From positions 75,156,243-75,220,242 of the forward strand of contig CM026387.1 of the NCBI GenBank assembly GCA_014843695.1: a stretch of DNA of 64,000 nt, given 5' to 3'. The notes beneath the pieces are model-generated. The model searched no databases, was not told the DNA's origin, and saw only the letters and a program-made list of their open reading frames with translations. This DNA is from Archivesica marissinica. Taxonomy: Eukaryota; Mollusca; Bivalvia; Venerida; Vesicomyidae. The position numbers and the translations under genes are program-made. This document shows, piece after piece, positions 14,401 through 24,181 of the stretch (within the stretch, counting starts at the first letter, position 1; each line of letters opens with the position of its first letter).

Positions 14401-17400
14401 TTCATTACCATTATATAACATTTCATTACCAGTATATACCATTTCATTACCATTATATACCATTTCATTACCATTATATACCATTTCATTACCATTATAT
14501 AACATTTCATTACCATTATATACCATTTCATTACCATTATATACCATTTCATTACCATTATATAACATTTCATTACTATTATATAAACATTTCATTACCA
14601 TTATATAACATTTCATTACCATTATATAACATTTCATTACCATTATATAACATTTCATTACCATTATATAACATTTCATTACCAGTATATAACATTTCAT
14701 TACCATTATATACCATTTCATTACCATTATATAACATTTCATTACCATTTTTATTTTCAGAAAAAGACGTAGAACAGATAATTGCGCTCTCCGATGAGCT
14801 GTATGGTCTTCTACAGAAACACAACTTATTGACGAAAAACTATAAACAACGATCAAGAATTCTGAAGTCCATTTTTAAAATGCTAGATTTAGATGAGCCA
14901 CAGTTGTTGCTTCAGTTAGCACGTTTAATCTTAGCTGTAAGTACTGTGTTCTGTATCTTACACACTTAGTCATAGCTCAATCTCAGTCACAGACGGATCT
15001 GTAGTCCAGTTGTTGGATCACAGGTTCGGTCCGCACGTCTAATCTTAGCTGTAAGTACTGTGTTCTGTATCTTACACACTTATTCATAGCTCAATCTCAG
15101 TCACAGACGGTCTGTAGTCCAGGTGTTAACAAGCGGGACTGGTAATCCAGGGATCACAGGTTCGGTCCCCCGTCTGACCATAATAAAATTAACAGTCTTT
15201 CAGATGGGACGTTAAACCGAGGTCTCGTGTCGGTGCTTTACACCGTGCACGTAAAAGAACCAGAGAAGACTCTGGAATGGGTCTCTGTCTGTATCATTAC
15301 ACTATCCTCCAAAAATCTAAAATGACTAATCTCTTCAGGAGGCGTTGCTCATATGGGTAACTGATAGCAACGATAAATAAACGTAAAACACACACAATCA
15401 AAGGCATAAGCAGTTTCAGTGTTGGAGGTTATAAAAAAATTCTCAAACTCCAGTGATTTGGTTTGTTGATTCTGAGATTTACACTCAGCTGAACCAATCA
15501 GAGCTTGATACTGAGTTTGAGAATGGTGGAAAGTTTTATAACCTCGGAGCCTGGGGCCAGACTTGGGTATTACAATATCAGTTGAGTTAACTGGAGTCTG
15601 GTGTCTCCACATATACATTGAAAATACACTGTTAAGGGGTTAAAATGTCAAAACAGTTGGCATTCAGGTAGATGCACTAGTATGTTGTTTTTTGTCTCCT
15701 ATGAGTATGATATAATTGTTATCAATAACAATTGATGCTGGATATGAATTTATTAGTCTCTCTGCTTGAATTAATTAATTCAAGTTTACTTTTGAGACAT
15801 ATACTATTTGCACTGTTTTACATTCATTTGTCCGTCCATTCCTCAGTCACCAGTCTTTCTTGTGCAATAACTCTGCAAGTCATGAAGGATATTGAGTTGA
15901 TACGTCGTACCTATGTTTACCTCGTTGAGAACTAACATGCAGCCCCCACGCCCTTGCCTTGAAGTGCAAGGTCATTCCTTAATGGGTCATGTGTCTGATT
16001 GGTTTATTTTGTGCGTTCACAGATCATGAACAATCGAGGTGTCACATATATATACTCTCAGATCCCTGTCTTACAGGGCAAGGTCAAACTTGTGTGTCCA
16101 TATTCAAATGCAGTCAAACCTGTGTTAAGCAGTCAGCCAAGGGAAATCACAGAAAGTAACTGTTTAGCACAGGTGGCTGCTTAAAACTATTGATTCAAAA
16201 TGGTATGAAAATGATGTCCCGTTTAACATCACACGCTAAACCATGGTTCATTGCAGACTAAAGTACATGAAATCAAAACTGCATTTTGTACATTGCCAAC
16301 AACTGGTAGATAGCTGAAGTGGGGTGATATTCAGGTATCCAAGCGGAAATGTGTCGTCTCCTTATAATGCTTTCAATATCAATGTATTTTTAAAGCTAGA
16401 ACAGAACACCGAGGCAGAAACGGTATAAATGTTGTCCATTTGTTCAAAGTTTTTGTCTAAGTTCAAAGTTTGTTCTATTCTGCATGCTGGTCTCATCCTA
16501 GGTTTGGAGAAGTAAGAAAGTCACAGACGGATCTGTAGTCCAGTGGTAACACACTGGACTGGTAATTCAGGGATCGTAGGTTCGATCGTCTGACCCTAAT
16601 AAAATTAACAATCTTTCAGATGGGACGTTAAACCGAGGTCTTGTGTCGGTGCTGTACACTGTACACGTAAAAGAACCAGAGGAGACTCTGGAAGGGTCTT
16701 TGTCTGTATCATTGCACTATCCTCCAAAAATCTAAATTGACTAATCTCTTAAGGAGGCGTCGCTCATATAGGCAACCGGTAGCGACAATAAACAAACGTA
16801 AAAAACACACAAATAAGAAAGCGCACGATTGCGCCTATAAATGGTATTACGTAATCAATTTCAACAAAATAGGTTTAAATCACACAATATGACTATTAAA
16901 TACAACAGTATGCTAGGAGAGCTCTACAATCTCTAGTATAGCTTACCCGGCAAGATTTTATATGAAAATTGTAAAAAAAAAGTATATATCTCTGGTATAG
17001 CTAGAAAAGATTTTATCTCTGGTATAGCTAGAAAAGATTTTATATGAAAATTTAAAAAAATTATTTGTTTTTTGAATTTTTTTTAGGTAGAACATGTGGC
17101 CCCCAGGGGGCAAAGTTACAGTCTTTTTCATTACTTTATGACTCTCATATTGTGTCATGACGTAAACGGTCATACATGTACAAACCACAAGGGATGTAAT
17201 CTAGGTCTAACAAGTAGGTGTGAGTCACTTTGCTATTGTGCCCATGTCTCTCCCCCTAGGATAAGCCCTGTGCATGTCCAGTTGAGTTTAACTGTTGAAA
17301 AATGTTATATTTGTTTCATTTTTTTAACCCCCGGTCTTGAAAGCCACCCTGTAGATATTATGCCTAGTGTTTGGCTCTGTTTATATCGAATTTCAAAGTC

Positions 17401-17808
17401 AAACTTCGGTTATGTCGGAGTATTTTGTTCGGTCCGACGGAATTCGACATAACGGATGTAGACTGTATATGTAAGTGAAAATTTATTAATTATAATAAAT
17501 ACTTTGTTATTTATAGGAGAGGATGCAATTATTTATGTGTCTGCATTACTGTTCAAAATTGATAACTTAGTCCAGAGTCACCATATGACCTAAGCTGTTG
17601 GTGCTATGTTAATCCCCAAAAAACAAAATCAAAGCAACAAACATTATTTGTTCCTCTGTCCTCTGTAGTGAAACAGGTGATGACTGTTTTGTGTTCAACT
17701 TTCAGTTCCGTGTAGGGGGCAACAACCTGTTAAATGTGTGTAAACTTGTGTTCAAAGTGAGCAGAAACGAGAAGAATGATCCTGCTTTCCTAGATGGCAA
17801 TATATTAG
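2181..17808 (+). CDS. ARMC2: ARMC2, N-terminal half (nine exons; 3' part missing)
   Basis: Armadillo repeat-containing protein 2. In the known family it acts in ciliated cells and sperm as an adaptor that loads radial spokes onto intraflagellar transport trains. Nine exons join with compatible phases into about 450 residues; vertebrate ARMC2 is roughly 870, so about half is present. Recognisable family blocks are a basic N-terminus with ENRPFYAPPEDK and RPYTPRDERRTLFG, then NRPPSAF running across the first intron into SRPVSGTRLSPL, then a low-complexity middle, and the start of the armadillo region with GNNLLNVCKLVFKVSRNEKN. The chosen start, ATG 2237, gives the conserved N-terminus directly. 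The acceptor at 2180 implies an upstream non-coding exon. After exon 9 only arrays and an assembly gap follow, so the C-terminal armadillo repeats are not visible. Identity is firm; individual exon edges are read from GT/AG and phase. Confidence 0.9.
2846..2930 (+). mobile_element. tRNA-derived SINE, family 1, truncated
   Basis: A-box-like text GCTGTCCGATTAGCGCAGTGG followed by a duplicated B-box region (CACCAATGTAACCCGGGTTC, then again). The family tail is absent. Full copies are at 11732, 43452 and 46494. Confidence 0.85.
3014..3083 (+). CDS. ARMC2: ARMC2 exon 2
   Basis: Acceptor CTTTTCAG and donor CAT|GTAAGT. Joined to exon 1 it reads SLDSRHFDPDSRPVSG, continuing the family motif SRPVSGTRLSPL. 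Ends in phase 0. Confidence 0.9.
3320..3606 (+). mobile_element. tRNA-derived SINE, family 2
   Basis: tRNA-like head with TCTGTAGTCTAGTGGTAAC and GCAGGTTCGATCCCCCGTCT (B box), then a body conserved among about eleven copies in this window, ending in AAATAAACGTAAAAC. Located in ARMC2 intron 2. Confidence 0.92.
4228..4475 (+). mobile_element. tRNA-derived SINE-like element, single copy here
   Basis: Begins CTCCGTGGTCTAGTGGTTAGG (A box) and carries GAAGGTTCGAATCTTG (B box), followed by a tail ending in GACACTATAATAAACAAAC. No second copy in this window, so its boundaries are approximate. Confidence 0.7.
4760..4789 (+). CDS. ARMC2: ARMC2 exon 3 (30-nt micro-exon)
   Basis: Acceptor TTTACCTTTCAG and donor GAT|GTAAGC frame ten codons, KPSITTLEED, phase 0 on both sides. 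Very short, but both splice sites are strong and the frame fits its neighbours. It could be skipped without frameshift. Confidence 0.75.
5839..6139 (+). mobile_element. MITE with CAGGG...CCCTG ends
   Basis: About 301 bp. Imperfect terminal inverted repeats: CAGGGATCATTCTAG at the left, CTAGAATAAACCCTG at the right. Flanks GAAGTTAC and GAAGTTAT look like a 7-8 bp target duplication. The termini and target size fit hAT-type elements. Other copies lie at 7690, 36414 and 48961. No coding capacity. Confidence 0.75.
6240..6310 (-). mobile_element. Fragment of SINE family 3
   Basis: Reads ACTCTCAAGACCTCATTCC and TGATGGAATCCATCG in the antisense direction, as in the fuller copies at 42226 and 56681. 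Confidence 0.65.
6518..6808 (-). mobile_element. tRNA-derived SINE, family 2
   Basis: Antisense copy in ARMC2 intron 3. It starts with the family tail (TTTATTTATCGTCGCTACCGG) and ends with the tRNA-like head (GATCGAACCTGCGATCCCTGG, then CCGTCTG). Confidence 0.92.
6891..7125 (+). mobile_element. tRNA-derived SINE, family 5
   Basis: Head GTGAGTGGTTACGGTGGTTGAC and GTAGGTTCGAGTCACACC. The body includes GGTTCTACCTGGGT and TCTTCCTCCACCAATAAT. An antisense relative lies at 61160-61402, and short 3' pieces at 35467-35523 and near 17580. Confidence 0.78.
7200..7492 (-). mobile_element. tRNA-derived SINE, family 2
   Basis: Second antisense copy within 400 bp of the first, with the same tail and head. 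ORF calls in this stretch come from the SINE body. Confidence 0.92.
7617..7690 (+). repeat. Short tandem repeat, about 20 bp x 4
   Basis: Copies of ACACCTACAAATGTGC with slight changes, directly before the next MITE. Confidence 0.8.
7690..7972 (+). mobile_element. MITE with CCCTG end, 5'-truncated
   Basis: Same family as 5839-6139. The left terminus is replaced by the short tandem repeat, while the right terminus TAGAATGAACCCTG is intact. Confidence 0.72.
8071..8248 (+). CDS. ARMC2: ARMC2 exon 4
   Basis: Acceptor GTTACCTTAG, donor GATG|GTAAGC. Phase 0 in, one base out. Encodes 59 residues starting VAKLPSEAEVESLLLPPRPP, then a basic Arg/Ala-rich stretch. No domain visible; the region is expected to be disordered. 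Confidence 0.85.
8627..8846 (+). mobile_element. tRNA-derived SINE, family 3
   Basis: tRNA-like head (AATTGTAGCGCGTTCGCGG, then GGAGTTCACGTCC), a body with ATTCCACATGCCTCTTCTCT and GATGGATTCCACCAGGAATG, and a tail AAGCTAAAATAAATTTGTAT. Relatives lie at 33368, 42226 and 56681. Confidence 0.85.
8932..9783. mobile_element. Non-autonomous hAT-like element with BED zinc-finger remnant
   Basis: 852 bp bounded by inverted TAGGGATGTCAA / TTGACATCCCTA and by ATATATAT on both sides, an 8-bp target duplication that is only moderately informative because the site is (AT)n. Subterminal regions repeat ACTCGAGTACTCG in both orientations. On the minus strand near 9060-9140 a fragment reads SCKLCDASLTFTGGNTNLH followed by NHLRLKH, the Cys-Cys-His-His pattern of a BED finger as found at the N-terminus of hAT transposases. 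The rest of the transposase is missing. Confidence 0.82.
9987..10152 (+). CDS. ARMC2: ARMC2 exon 5
   Basis: Acceptor TATTCTGCAG, donor TG|GTAAAA. Encodes a charged, probably disordered segment containing VKRAHSGPKERSHTMEERG. Phase one base in, two out. Confidence 0.85.
10785..10947. mobile_element. MITE with long (about 36-bp) inverted ends
   Basis: Left end ATTTGTTTGTTTCGAGTGAA and right end TTCACTCAAAACAAACAAAT are near-perfect inverses, extending inward through ATATGGAATATATCTCAC. The middle has a second small inverted pair based on GAAGTGAGAACATT. No coding capacity. Confidence 0.75.
11312..11625 (+). CDS. ARMC2: ARMC2 exon 6, carrying a coding 48-bp minisatellite
   Basis: Acceptor TTTACATCTCCTAG (ending 11311) has the better pyrimidine tract. 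An in-frame alternative at 11179 (CACTAGCAG) would add 44 residues. Donor GGGGAG|GTAAGA. The exon encodes about six tandem 16-residue units of the pattern VRVGSGESKRTTYDAE, built from a 48-bp DNA unit. Gly/Ser/Thr/Arg-rich and probably disordered. Phase one base in, one out. Confidence 0.78.
11732..11972 (+). mobile_element. tRNA-derived SINE, family 1
   Basis: Full-length copy in ARMC2 intron 6: head CTCCGATTAGCGCAGTGG, B box CCCGGGTTCGATGC, body GTGAGATGGTACGGTGGTC, tail AAATAAATAAAG. An ORF spanning exon 6 and this SINE is accidental. Confidence 0.92.
12494..12592 (+). CDS. ARMC2: ARMC2 exon 7
   Basis: Acceptor ATTATCTTACAG, donor CAAA|GTAAGC. Encodes an acidic stretch, KREDESEAELEFYSRHIAPL and following, leading into the helical region of exon 8. 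Two bases in, one out. Confidence 0.87.
12650..14750. repeat. 21-bp minisatellite, about 100 copies
   Basis: Unit CATTACCATTATATAACATTT with alternating C/A and T/G variants fills the whole of ARMC2 intron 7 except its edges. Four units have an extra A (TATATAAACATTTC near 13634, 13991, 14308 and 14583). The spacing between them gives a higher-order period of about 17, 15 and 13 units. Every frame without a stop gives a long false ORF on either strand. Confidence 0.97.
14761..14936 (+). CDS. ARMC2: ARMC2 exon 8 (start of armadillo region)
   Basis: Acceptor TTTTTATTTTCAG lies directly at the end of the 21-bp array. Donor GCT|GTAAGT. Encodes helical sequence including VEQIIALSDELYGLLQKHN and ILKSIFKMLDLDEPQLLLQL, matching the family at this position. 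The last 18 bases and the donor are duplicated at 15033-15056. Confidence 0.92.
14919..15120 (+). repeat. 114-bp tandem duplication of exon 8 end plus donor
   Basis: The block starting GCACGTTTAATCTTAGCT, followed by GTAAGTACTGTGTTCTG, recurs 114 bp downstream at 15033 with one base changed in the exon part (GCACGTCTAATC). The copied unit also includes the 5' piece of a family-2 SINE. A second GTAAGT donor is thereby created at 15051. Confidence 0.88.
15103..15395 (+). mobile_element. tRNA-derived SINE, family 2
   Basis: Full copy following the duplicated partial head (14983-15028). Head CAGACGGTCTGTAGTCCAGG, B box CACAGGTTCGGTCCCCC, family body and AAATAAACGTAAAACAC tail. Confidence 0.9.
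16112..16190 (+). mobile_element. Fragment of CAGTCAAACCTGT element
   Basis: Reads GCAGTCAAACCTGTGTTAAG, then a GGTGGCTGCTTA motif. Matches one half of the inverted-repeat element at 59541-59721. Confidence 0.65.
16523..16810 (+). mobile_element. tRNA-derived SINE, family 2
   Basis: Full copy in ARMC2 intron 8 with an 8-base gap in the B-box region (GGTTCGATCGTCTGACC). Confidence 0.92.
17706..17808 (+). CDS. ARMC2: ARMC2 exon 9 (last exon visible)
   Basis: Acceptor TTCAACTTTCAG, donor TTAG|GTAAGC. Contains GNNLLNVCKLVFKVSRNEKN, close to the vertebrate ARMC2 block at the same place, which makes the gene identification firm. One base carries over, and no continuation is found downstream. Confidence 0.93.
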
Positions 17809-17839
17809 GTAAGCTGGTTGTATACATCACAATATATGG

Positions 17840-20800
17840 GTGTTTATTTCTTGCTGAGATACTGTAATTGAGGACTGTAAAATATGGGTGTTATTTCTTC
17901 CTTTGTTTCTATAATTGAGGACTGTAAATTATGGGTGTTTATTTCTTGCTGAGATACTGTAATTGAGGACTGTAAAATATGGGTGTTATTTCTTCCTTTG
18001 TTTCTATAATTGAGGACTGTAAATTATGGGTGTTTATTTCTTGCTGAGATACTGTAATTGAGGACTGTAAAATATGGGTGTTATTTCTTCCTTTGTTTCT
18101 ATAATTGAGGACTGTAAATTATGGGTGTTTATTTCTTGCTGAGATACTGTAATTGAGGACTGTAAAATATGGGTGTTATTTCTTCCTTTGTTTCTATAAT
18201 TGAGGACTGTAAATTATGGGTGTTTATTTCTTGCTGAGATACTGTAATTGAGGACTGTAAAATATGGGTGTTATTTCTTCCTTTGTTTCTATAATTGAGG
18301 ACTGTAAATTATGGGTGTTTATTTCTTGCTGAGATACTGTAATTGAGGACTGTAAAATATGGGTGTTATTTCTTGCTGAGGTACTGTAATTGAGGACTGT
18401 AAATTATGGGTGTTTATTTCTTGCTGAGGTACTGTAATTGAGGACTGTAAATTATGGGTGTTTATTTCTTGCTGAGTTACTGTAATTGAGGACTGTAAAA
18501 TATGGGTGTTTATTTCTTGCTGAGTTACTGTAATTGAGGACTGTAAATTATGGGTGTTTATTTCTTGCTGAGGTACTGTAAATTATGGGTGTTTATTTCT
18601 TGCTGAGGTACTGTAATTGAGGACAGTAAATTATGGGTGTTTATTTCTTGCTGAGTTACTGTAATTGAGGACTGTAAATTATGGGTGTTTATTTCTTGCT
18701 GAGGTACTGTAATTGAGGACTGTAAATTATGGGTGTTTATTTCTTGCTGAGGTACTGTAATTGAGGACTGTAAATTATGGGTGTTTATTTCTTGCTGAGT
18801 TACTGTAATTGAGGACTGTAAATTATGGGTGTTTATTTCTTGCTGAGGTACTGTAATTGAGGACTGTAAATTATGGGTGTTTATTTCTTGCTGAGGTACT
18901 GTAATTGAGGACTGTAAATTATGGGTGTTTATTTCTTGCTGAGGTACTGTAATTGAGGACTGTAAATTATGGGTGTTTATTTCTTGCTGAGGTACTGTAA
19001 TTGAGGACTGTAACTTATGGGTGTTTATTTCTTGCTGAGTTACTGTAATTGAGGACTGTAAAATATGGGTGTTTATTTCTTGCTGAGTTACTGTAATTGA
19101 GGACTGTAAATTATGGGTGTTTATTTCTTGCTGAGGTACTGTAAATTATGGGTGTTTATTTCTTGCTGAGGTACTGTAATTGAGGACAGTAAATTATGGG
19201 TGTTTATTTCTTGCTGAGTTACTGTAATTGAGGACTGTAAATTATGGGTGTTTATTTCTTGCTGAGTTACTGTAATTGAGGACTGTAAAATATGGGTGTT
19301 TATTTCTTGCTGAGGTACTGTAAATTATGGGTGTTTATTTCTTGCTGAGGTACTGTAATTGAGGACTGTAAATTATGGGTGTTTATTTCTTGCTGAGTTA
19401 CTGTAAATTATGGGTGTTTATTTCTTGCTGAGTTACTGTAAATTATGGGTGTTTATTTCTTGCTGAGGTACTGTAAATTATGGGTGTTTATTTCTTGCTG
19501 AGGTACTGTAAATTATGGGTGTTTATTTCTTGCTGAGGTACTGTAATTGAGGACTGTAAATTATGGGTGTTTATTTCTTGCTGAGGTACTGTAATTGAGG
19601 ACTGTAAATTATGGGTGTTTATTTCTTGCTGAGGTACTGTAATTGAGGACTGTAAATTATGGGTGTTTATTTCTTGCTGAGTTACTGTAATTGAGGACTG
19701 TAAAATATGGGTGTTTATTTCTTGCTGAGTTACTGTAATTGAGGACTGTAAATTATGGGTGTTTATTTCTTGCTGAGGTACTGTAAATTATGGGTGTTTA
19801 TTTCTTGCTGAGGTACTGTAATTGAGGACTGTAAATTATGGGTGTTTATTTCTTGCTGAGTTACTGTAATTGAGGACTGTAAATTATGGGTGTTTATTTC
19901 TTGCTGAGGTACTGTAAATTATGGGTGTTTATTTCTTGCTGAGGTACTGTAATTGAGGACTGTAAATTATGGGTGTTTATTTCTTGCTGAGTTACTGTAA
20001 ATTATGGGTGTTTATTTCTTGCTGAGTTACTGTAAATTATGGGTGTTTATTTCTTGCTGAGGTACTGTAAATTATGGGTGTTTATTTCTTGCTGAGGTAC
20101 TGTAAATTATGGGTGTTTATTTCTTGCTGAGGTACTGTAATTGAGGACTGTAAATTATGGGTGTTTATTTCTTGCTGAGTTACTGTAATTGAGGACTGTA
20201 AATTATGGGTGTTTATTTCTTGCTGAGGTACTGTAATTGAGGACTGTAAATTATGGGTGTTTATTTCTTGCTGAGTTACTGTAATTGAGGACTGTAAATT
20301 ATGGGTGTTTATTTCTTGCTGAGGTACTGTAAATTATGGGTGTTTATTTCTTGCTGAGTTACTGTAAATTATGGGTGTTTATTTCTTGCTGAGTTACTGT
20401 AATTGAGGACTGTAAATTATGGGTGTTTATTTCTTGCTGAGGTACTGTAAATTATGGGTGTTTATTTCTTGCTGAGTTACTGTAAATAGAGGGTGTTTAT
20501 TTCTTGCTGAGTTACTGTAATTGAGGACTGTAAATTATGGGTGTTTATTTCTTGCTGAGTTACTGTAATTGAGGACTGTAAATTATGGGTGTTTATTTCT
20601 TGCTGAGGTACTGTAATTGAGGACTGTAAATTATGGGTGTTTATTTCTTGCTGAGGTACTGTAATTGAGGACTGTAAAATATGGGTGTTTATTTCTTGCT
20701 GAGTTACTGTAATTGAGGACTGTAAATTATGGGTGTTTATTTCTTGCTGAGTTACTGTAATTGAGGACTGTAAATTATGGGTGTTTATTTCTTGCTGAGG

Positions 20801-23181
20801 TACTGTAAATTATGGGTGTTTATTTCTTGCTGAGTTACTGTAAATAGTGGGTGTTTATTTCTTGCTGAGTTACTGTAATTGAGGACTGTAAATTATGGGT
20901 GTTTATTTCTTGCTGAGGTACTGTAAATTATGGGTGTTTATTTCTTGCTGAGTTACTGTAATTGAGGACTGTAAATTATGGGTGTTTATTTCTTGCTGAG
21001 TTACTGTAATTGAGGACTGTAAATTATGGGTGTTTATTTCTTGCTGAGGTACTGTAATTGAGGACTGTAAATTATGGGTGTTTATTTCTTGCTGAGGTAC
21101 TGTAATTGAGGACTGTAAATTATGGGTGTTTATGTCTTGCTGAGTTACTGTAAATAGTGGGTGTTTATGTCTTGCTGAGTTACTGTAAATTATGGGTGTT
21201 TATTTCTTGCTGAGTTACTGTAAATAGTGGGTGTTTATGTCTTGCTGAGTTACTGTAAATAGTGGGTGTTTATTTCTTGCTGAGTTACTGTAAATAGTGG
21301 GTGTTTATGTCTTGCTGAGTTACTGTAAATAGTGGGTGTTTATTTCTTGCTGAGTTACTGTAAATAGTGGGTGTTTATTTCTTGCTGAGTTACTGTAAAT
21401 AGTGGGTGTTTATGTCTTGCTGAGTTACTGTAAATAGTGGGTGTTTATGTCTTGCTGAGTTACTGTAAATAGTGGGTGTTTATTTCTTGCTGAGTTACTG
21501 TAAATAGTAGGGGTGTAACGATGCATCGAAATATCGATGCATCGCAATAGACAGCGTCACGATAGTCAACCATCGATGGTAAATATGACCATCGATAGTA
21601 TTGACTATTGCGGCAGTACTATCGCAATAGTTTCGATAGTTGCCAGGGATGGCGAAATCGGTCATTTGTTACGCCGGGCAAGTAGATTTTCGAATGTAAC
21701 TTGTCCGTGGACAAGTAAAAATACCGGCGAGTGCATTTACTTTATGTTCCCATGGCATTTAAATCGTATTTTAATGAGAAAGCATCGGCAAATGTTCTTG
21801 TTTATTTTCCTGCGGAACTTCCGCAATAAACACAAGCCAGCCGACAACGGTGGCGGACAACATTTCCAGCCGAAAATAACCTGAATAAGAACCGGAAATG
21901 TCAAGAGTTATCGCCCGTCACATAAAAACTGTGTAAAATGCGGTGGGTATGTAATGTATTTTCCGCTCAAAACAAGCCAGCTGTCAATAAGAAAAACTAC
22001 TGTCGAAAATGGCTTCTTTGGTACTGAATAGTGAGCAAAGTAGGCGATGTGACCCCCATAATCCCGGGTATGGGTAATTTAAAGTGCTATAGCGCATGCG
22101 TCAGTTACAAGTATACTACGCGGTCGCTAAATCGATATACGGGAACGGATACGTGACGCAGCCTTATTATTGAAGACGACAGGTAAACAATCATGTAACT
22201 TAGCGGGACTGTGTATCGATTTTTAAATAAGGTTGGTTTATATTATTTAAACATATAAAGTTCGGATATACGGGCAAGTGGGTTTTCAACTTTTCACTAC
22301 GGACAAGTAAATTAGTGCAGTGTGTTCGATGTCATGATATTAAAGAAAAAATTGCATGCTAATAAATAAATACACAAAACTTGTGTATTCCATGCGAAAC
22401 AGAATATTTTTTTAATTAATATGTATTTACACAATACTATTGCAATAGTCCTACAACTATCGCAATACTATCGCAATACTATTGCAATAGTATTTTAACT
22501 ATCGCAATACTATCGCAATAGTAAAATTGACCCCAATAGTCACCCCTAGTAAATAGTGGGTGTTTATTTCTTGCTGAGTTACTGTAAATAGTGGGTGTTT
22601 ATGTCTTGCTGAGTTACTGTAAATAGTGGGTGTTTATGTCTTGCTGAGTTACTGTAAATAGTGGGTGTTTATGTCTTGCTGAGTTACTGTAAATAGTGGG
22701 TGTTTATGTCTTGCTGAGTTACTGTAAATAGTGGGTGTTTATGTCTTGCTGAGTTACTGTAAATAGTGGGTGTTTATGTCTTGCTGAGTTACTGTAAATA
22801 GTGGGTGTTTATGTCTTGCTGAGTTACTGTAAATAGTGGGTGTTTATGTCTTGCTGAGTTACTGTAAATTATGGGTGTTTATGTCTTGCTGAGTTACTGT
22901 AAATAGTGGGTGTTATGTCTTGCTGAGTTACTGTAAATAGTGGGTGTTTATGTCTTGCTGAGTTACTGTAAATAGTGGGTGTTTATGTCTTGCTGAGTTA
23001 CTGTAAATAGTGGGTGTTTATGTCTTGCTGAGTTACTGTAAATAGTGGGTGTTTATGTCTTGCTGAGTTACTGTAAATAGTGGGTGTTTATGTCTTGCTG
23101 AGTTACTGTAAATAGTGGGTGTTTATGTCTTGCTGAGTTACTGTAAATAGTGGGTGTTTATGTCTTGCTGAGTTACTGTAA
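17840..23181 (+). repeat. Composite 48/35-bp satellite, interrupted by a hAT element
   Basis: Two unit types share TGGGTGTTTATTTCTTGCTG. The 48-bp unit has an extra 13 bases, TGTAATTGAGGAC, relative to the 35-bp unit. From 17860 to about 18360 they form a longer higher-order unit with CTTCCTTTGTTTCTATAATT. From about 21130 onward only 35-bp units with the AAATAGTGGG and TATGTCTTG variants occur. The array begins 30 bp after exon 9 of ARMC2 and runs into the N gap. Confidence 0.97.
21508..22548. mobile_element. hAT-type non-autonomous transposon inside the satellite
   Basis: 1041 bp with ends TAGGGGTG and CACCCCTA and a perfect 8-bp target duplication, GTAAATAG, at 21500-21507 and 22549-22556. 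The duplicated bases belong to the satellite unit, so the insertion is exact and later than the array. The interior has many inverted ACTATCGCAATAGT motifs near the right end. A 115-codon ORF inside shows no recognisable transposase. Confidence 0.9.
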
Positions 23182-24181
23182 NNNNNNNNNNNNNNNNNNN
23201 NNNNNNNNNNNNNNNNNNNNNNNNNNNNNNNNNNNNNNNNNNNNNNNNNNNNNNNNNNNNNNNNNNNNNNNNNNNNNNNNNNNNNNNNNNNNNNNNNNNN
23301 NNNNNNNNNNNNNNNNNNNNNNNNNNNNNNNNNNNNNNNNNNNNNNNNNNNNNNNNNNNNNNNNNNNNNNNNNNNNNNNNNNNNNNNNNNNNNNNNNNNN
23401 NNNNNNNNNNNNNNNNNNNNNNNNNNNNNNNNNNNNNNNNNNNNNNNNNNNNNNNNNNNNNNNNNNNNNNNNNNNNNNNNNNNNNNNNNNNNNNNNNNNN
23501 NNNNNNNNNNNNNNNNNNNNNNNNNNNNNNNNNNNNNNNNNNNNNNNNNNNNNNNNNNNNNNNNNNNNNNNNNNNNNNNNNNNNNNNNNNNNNNNNNNNN
23601 NNNNNNNNNNNNNNNNNNNNNNNNNNNNNNNNNNNNNNNNNNNNNNNNNNNNNNNNNNNNNNNNNNNNNNNNNNNNNNNNNNNNNNNNNNNNNNNNNNNN
23701 NNNNNNNNNNNNNNNNNNNNNNNNNNNNNNNNNNNNNNNNNNNNNNNNNNNNNNNNNNNNNNNNNNNNNNNNNNNNNNNNNNNNNNNNNNNNNNNNNNNN
23801 NNNNNNNNNNNNNNNNNNNNNNNNNNNNNNNNNNNNNNNNNNNNNNNNNNNNNNNNNNNNNNNNNNNNNNNNNNNNNNNNNNNNNNNNNNNNNNNNNNNN
23901 NNNNNNNNNNNNNNNNNNNNNNNNNNNNNNNNNNNNNNNNNNNNNNNNNNNNNNNNNNNNNNNNNNNNNNNNNNNNNNNNNNNNNNNNNNNNNNNNNNNN
24001 NNNNNNNNNNNNNNNNNNNNNNNNNNNNNNNNNNNNNNNNNNNNNNNNNNNNNNNNNNNNNNNNNNNNNNNNNNNNNNNNNNNNNNNNNNNNNNNNNNNN
24101 NNNNNNNNNNNNNNNNNNNNNNNNNNNNNNNNNNNNNNNNNNNNNNNNNNNNNNNNNNNNNNNNNNNNNNNNNNNNNNNNN
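23182..24181. other. Assembly gap, exactly 1000 N
   Basis: The round number suggests a placeholder of unknown true size. The left flank is the 35-bp satellite and the right flank an unrelated 50-bp satellite. ARMC2 (plus) and TMC (minus) both point at this gap unfinished. Confidence 0.99.

Noticed and set aside
12613..14856. Long ORFs (up to 465 codons) on both strands
   Set aside because: All lie in the 21-bp array. Seven-codon periodicity on both strands at once and placement between two ARMC2 exons show an intronic repeat, not a protein.
21537..21884. 115-codon ORF inside the hAT-type element
   Set aside because: No transposase motif recognised, and it begins in the terminal repeat; likely chance.
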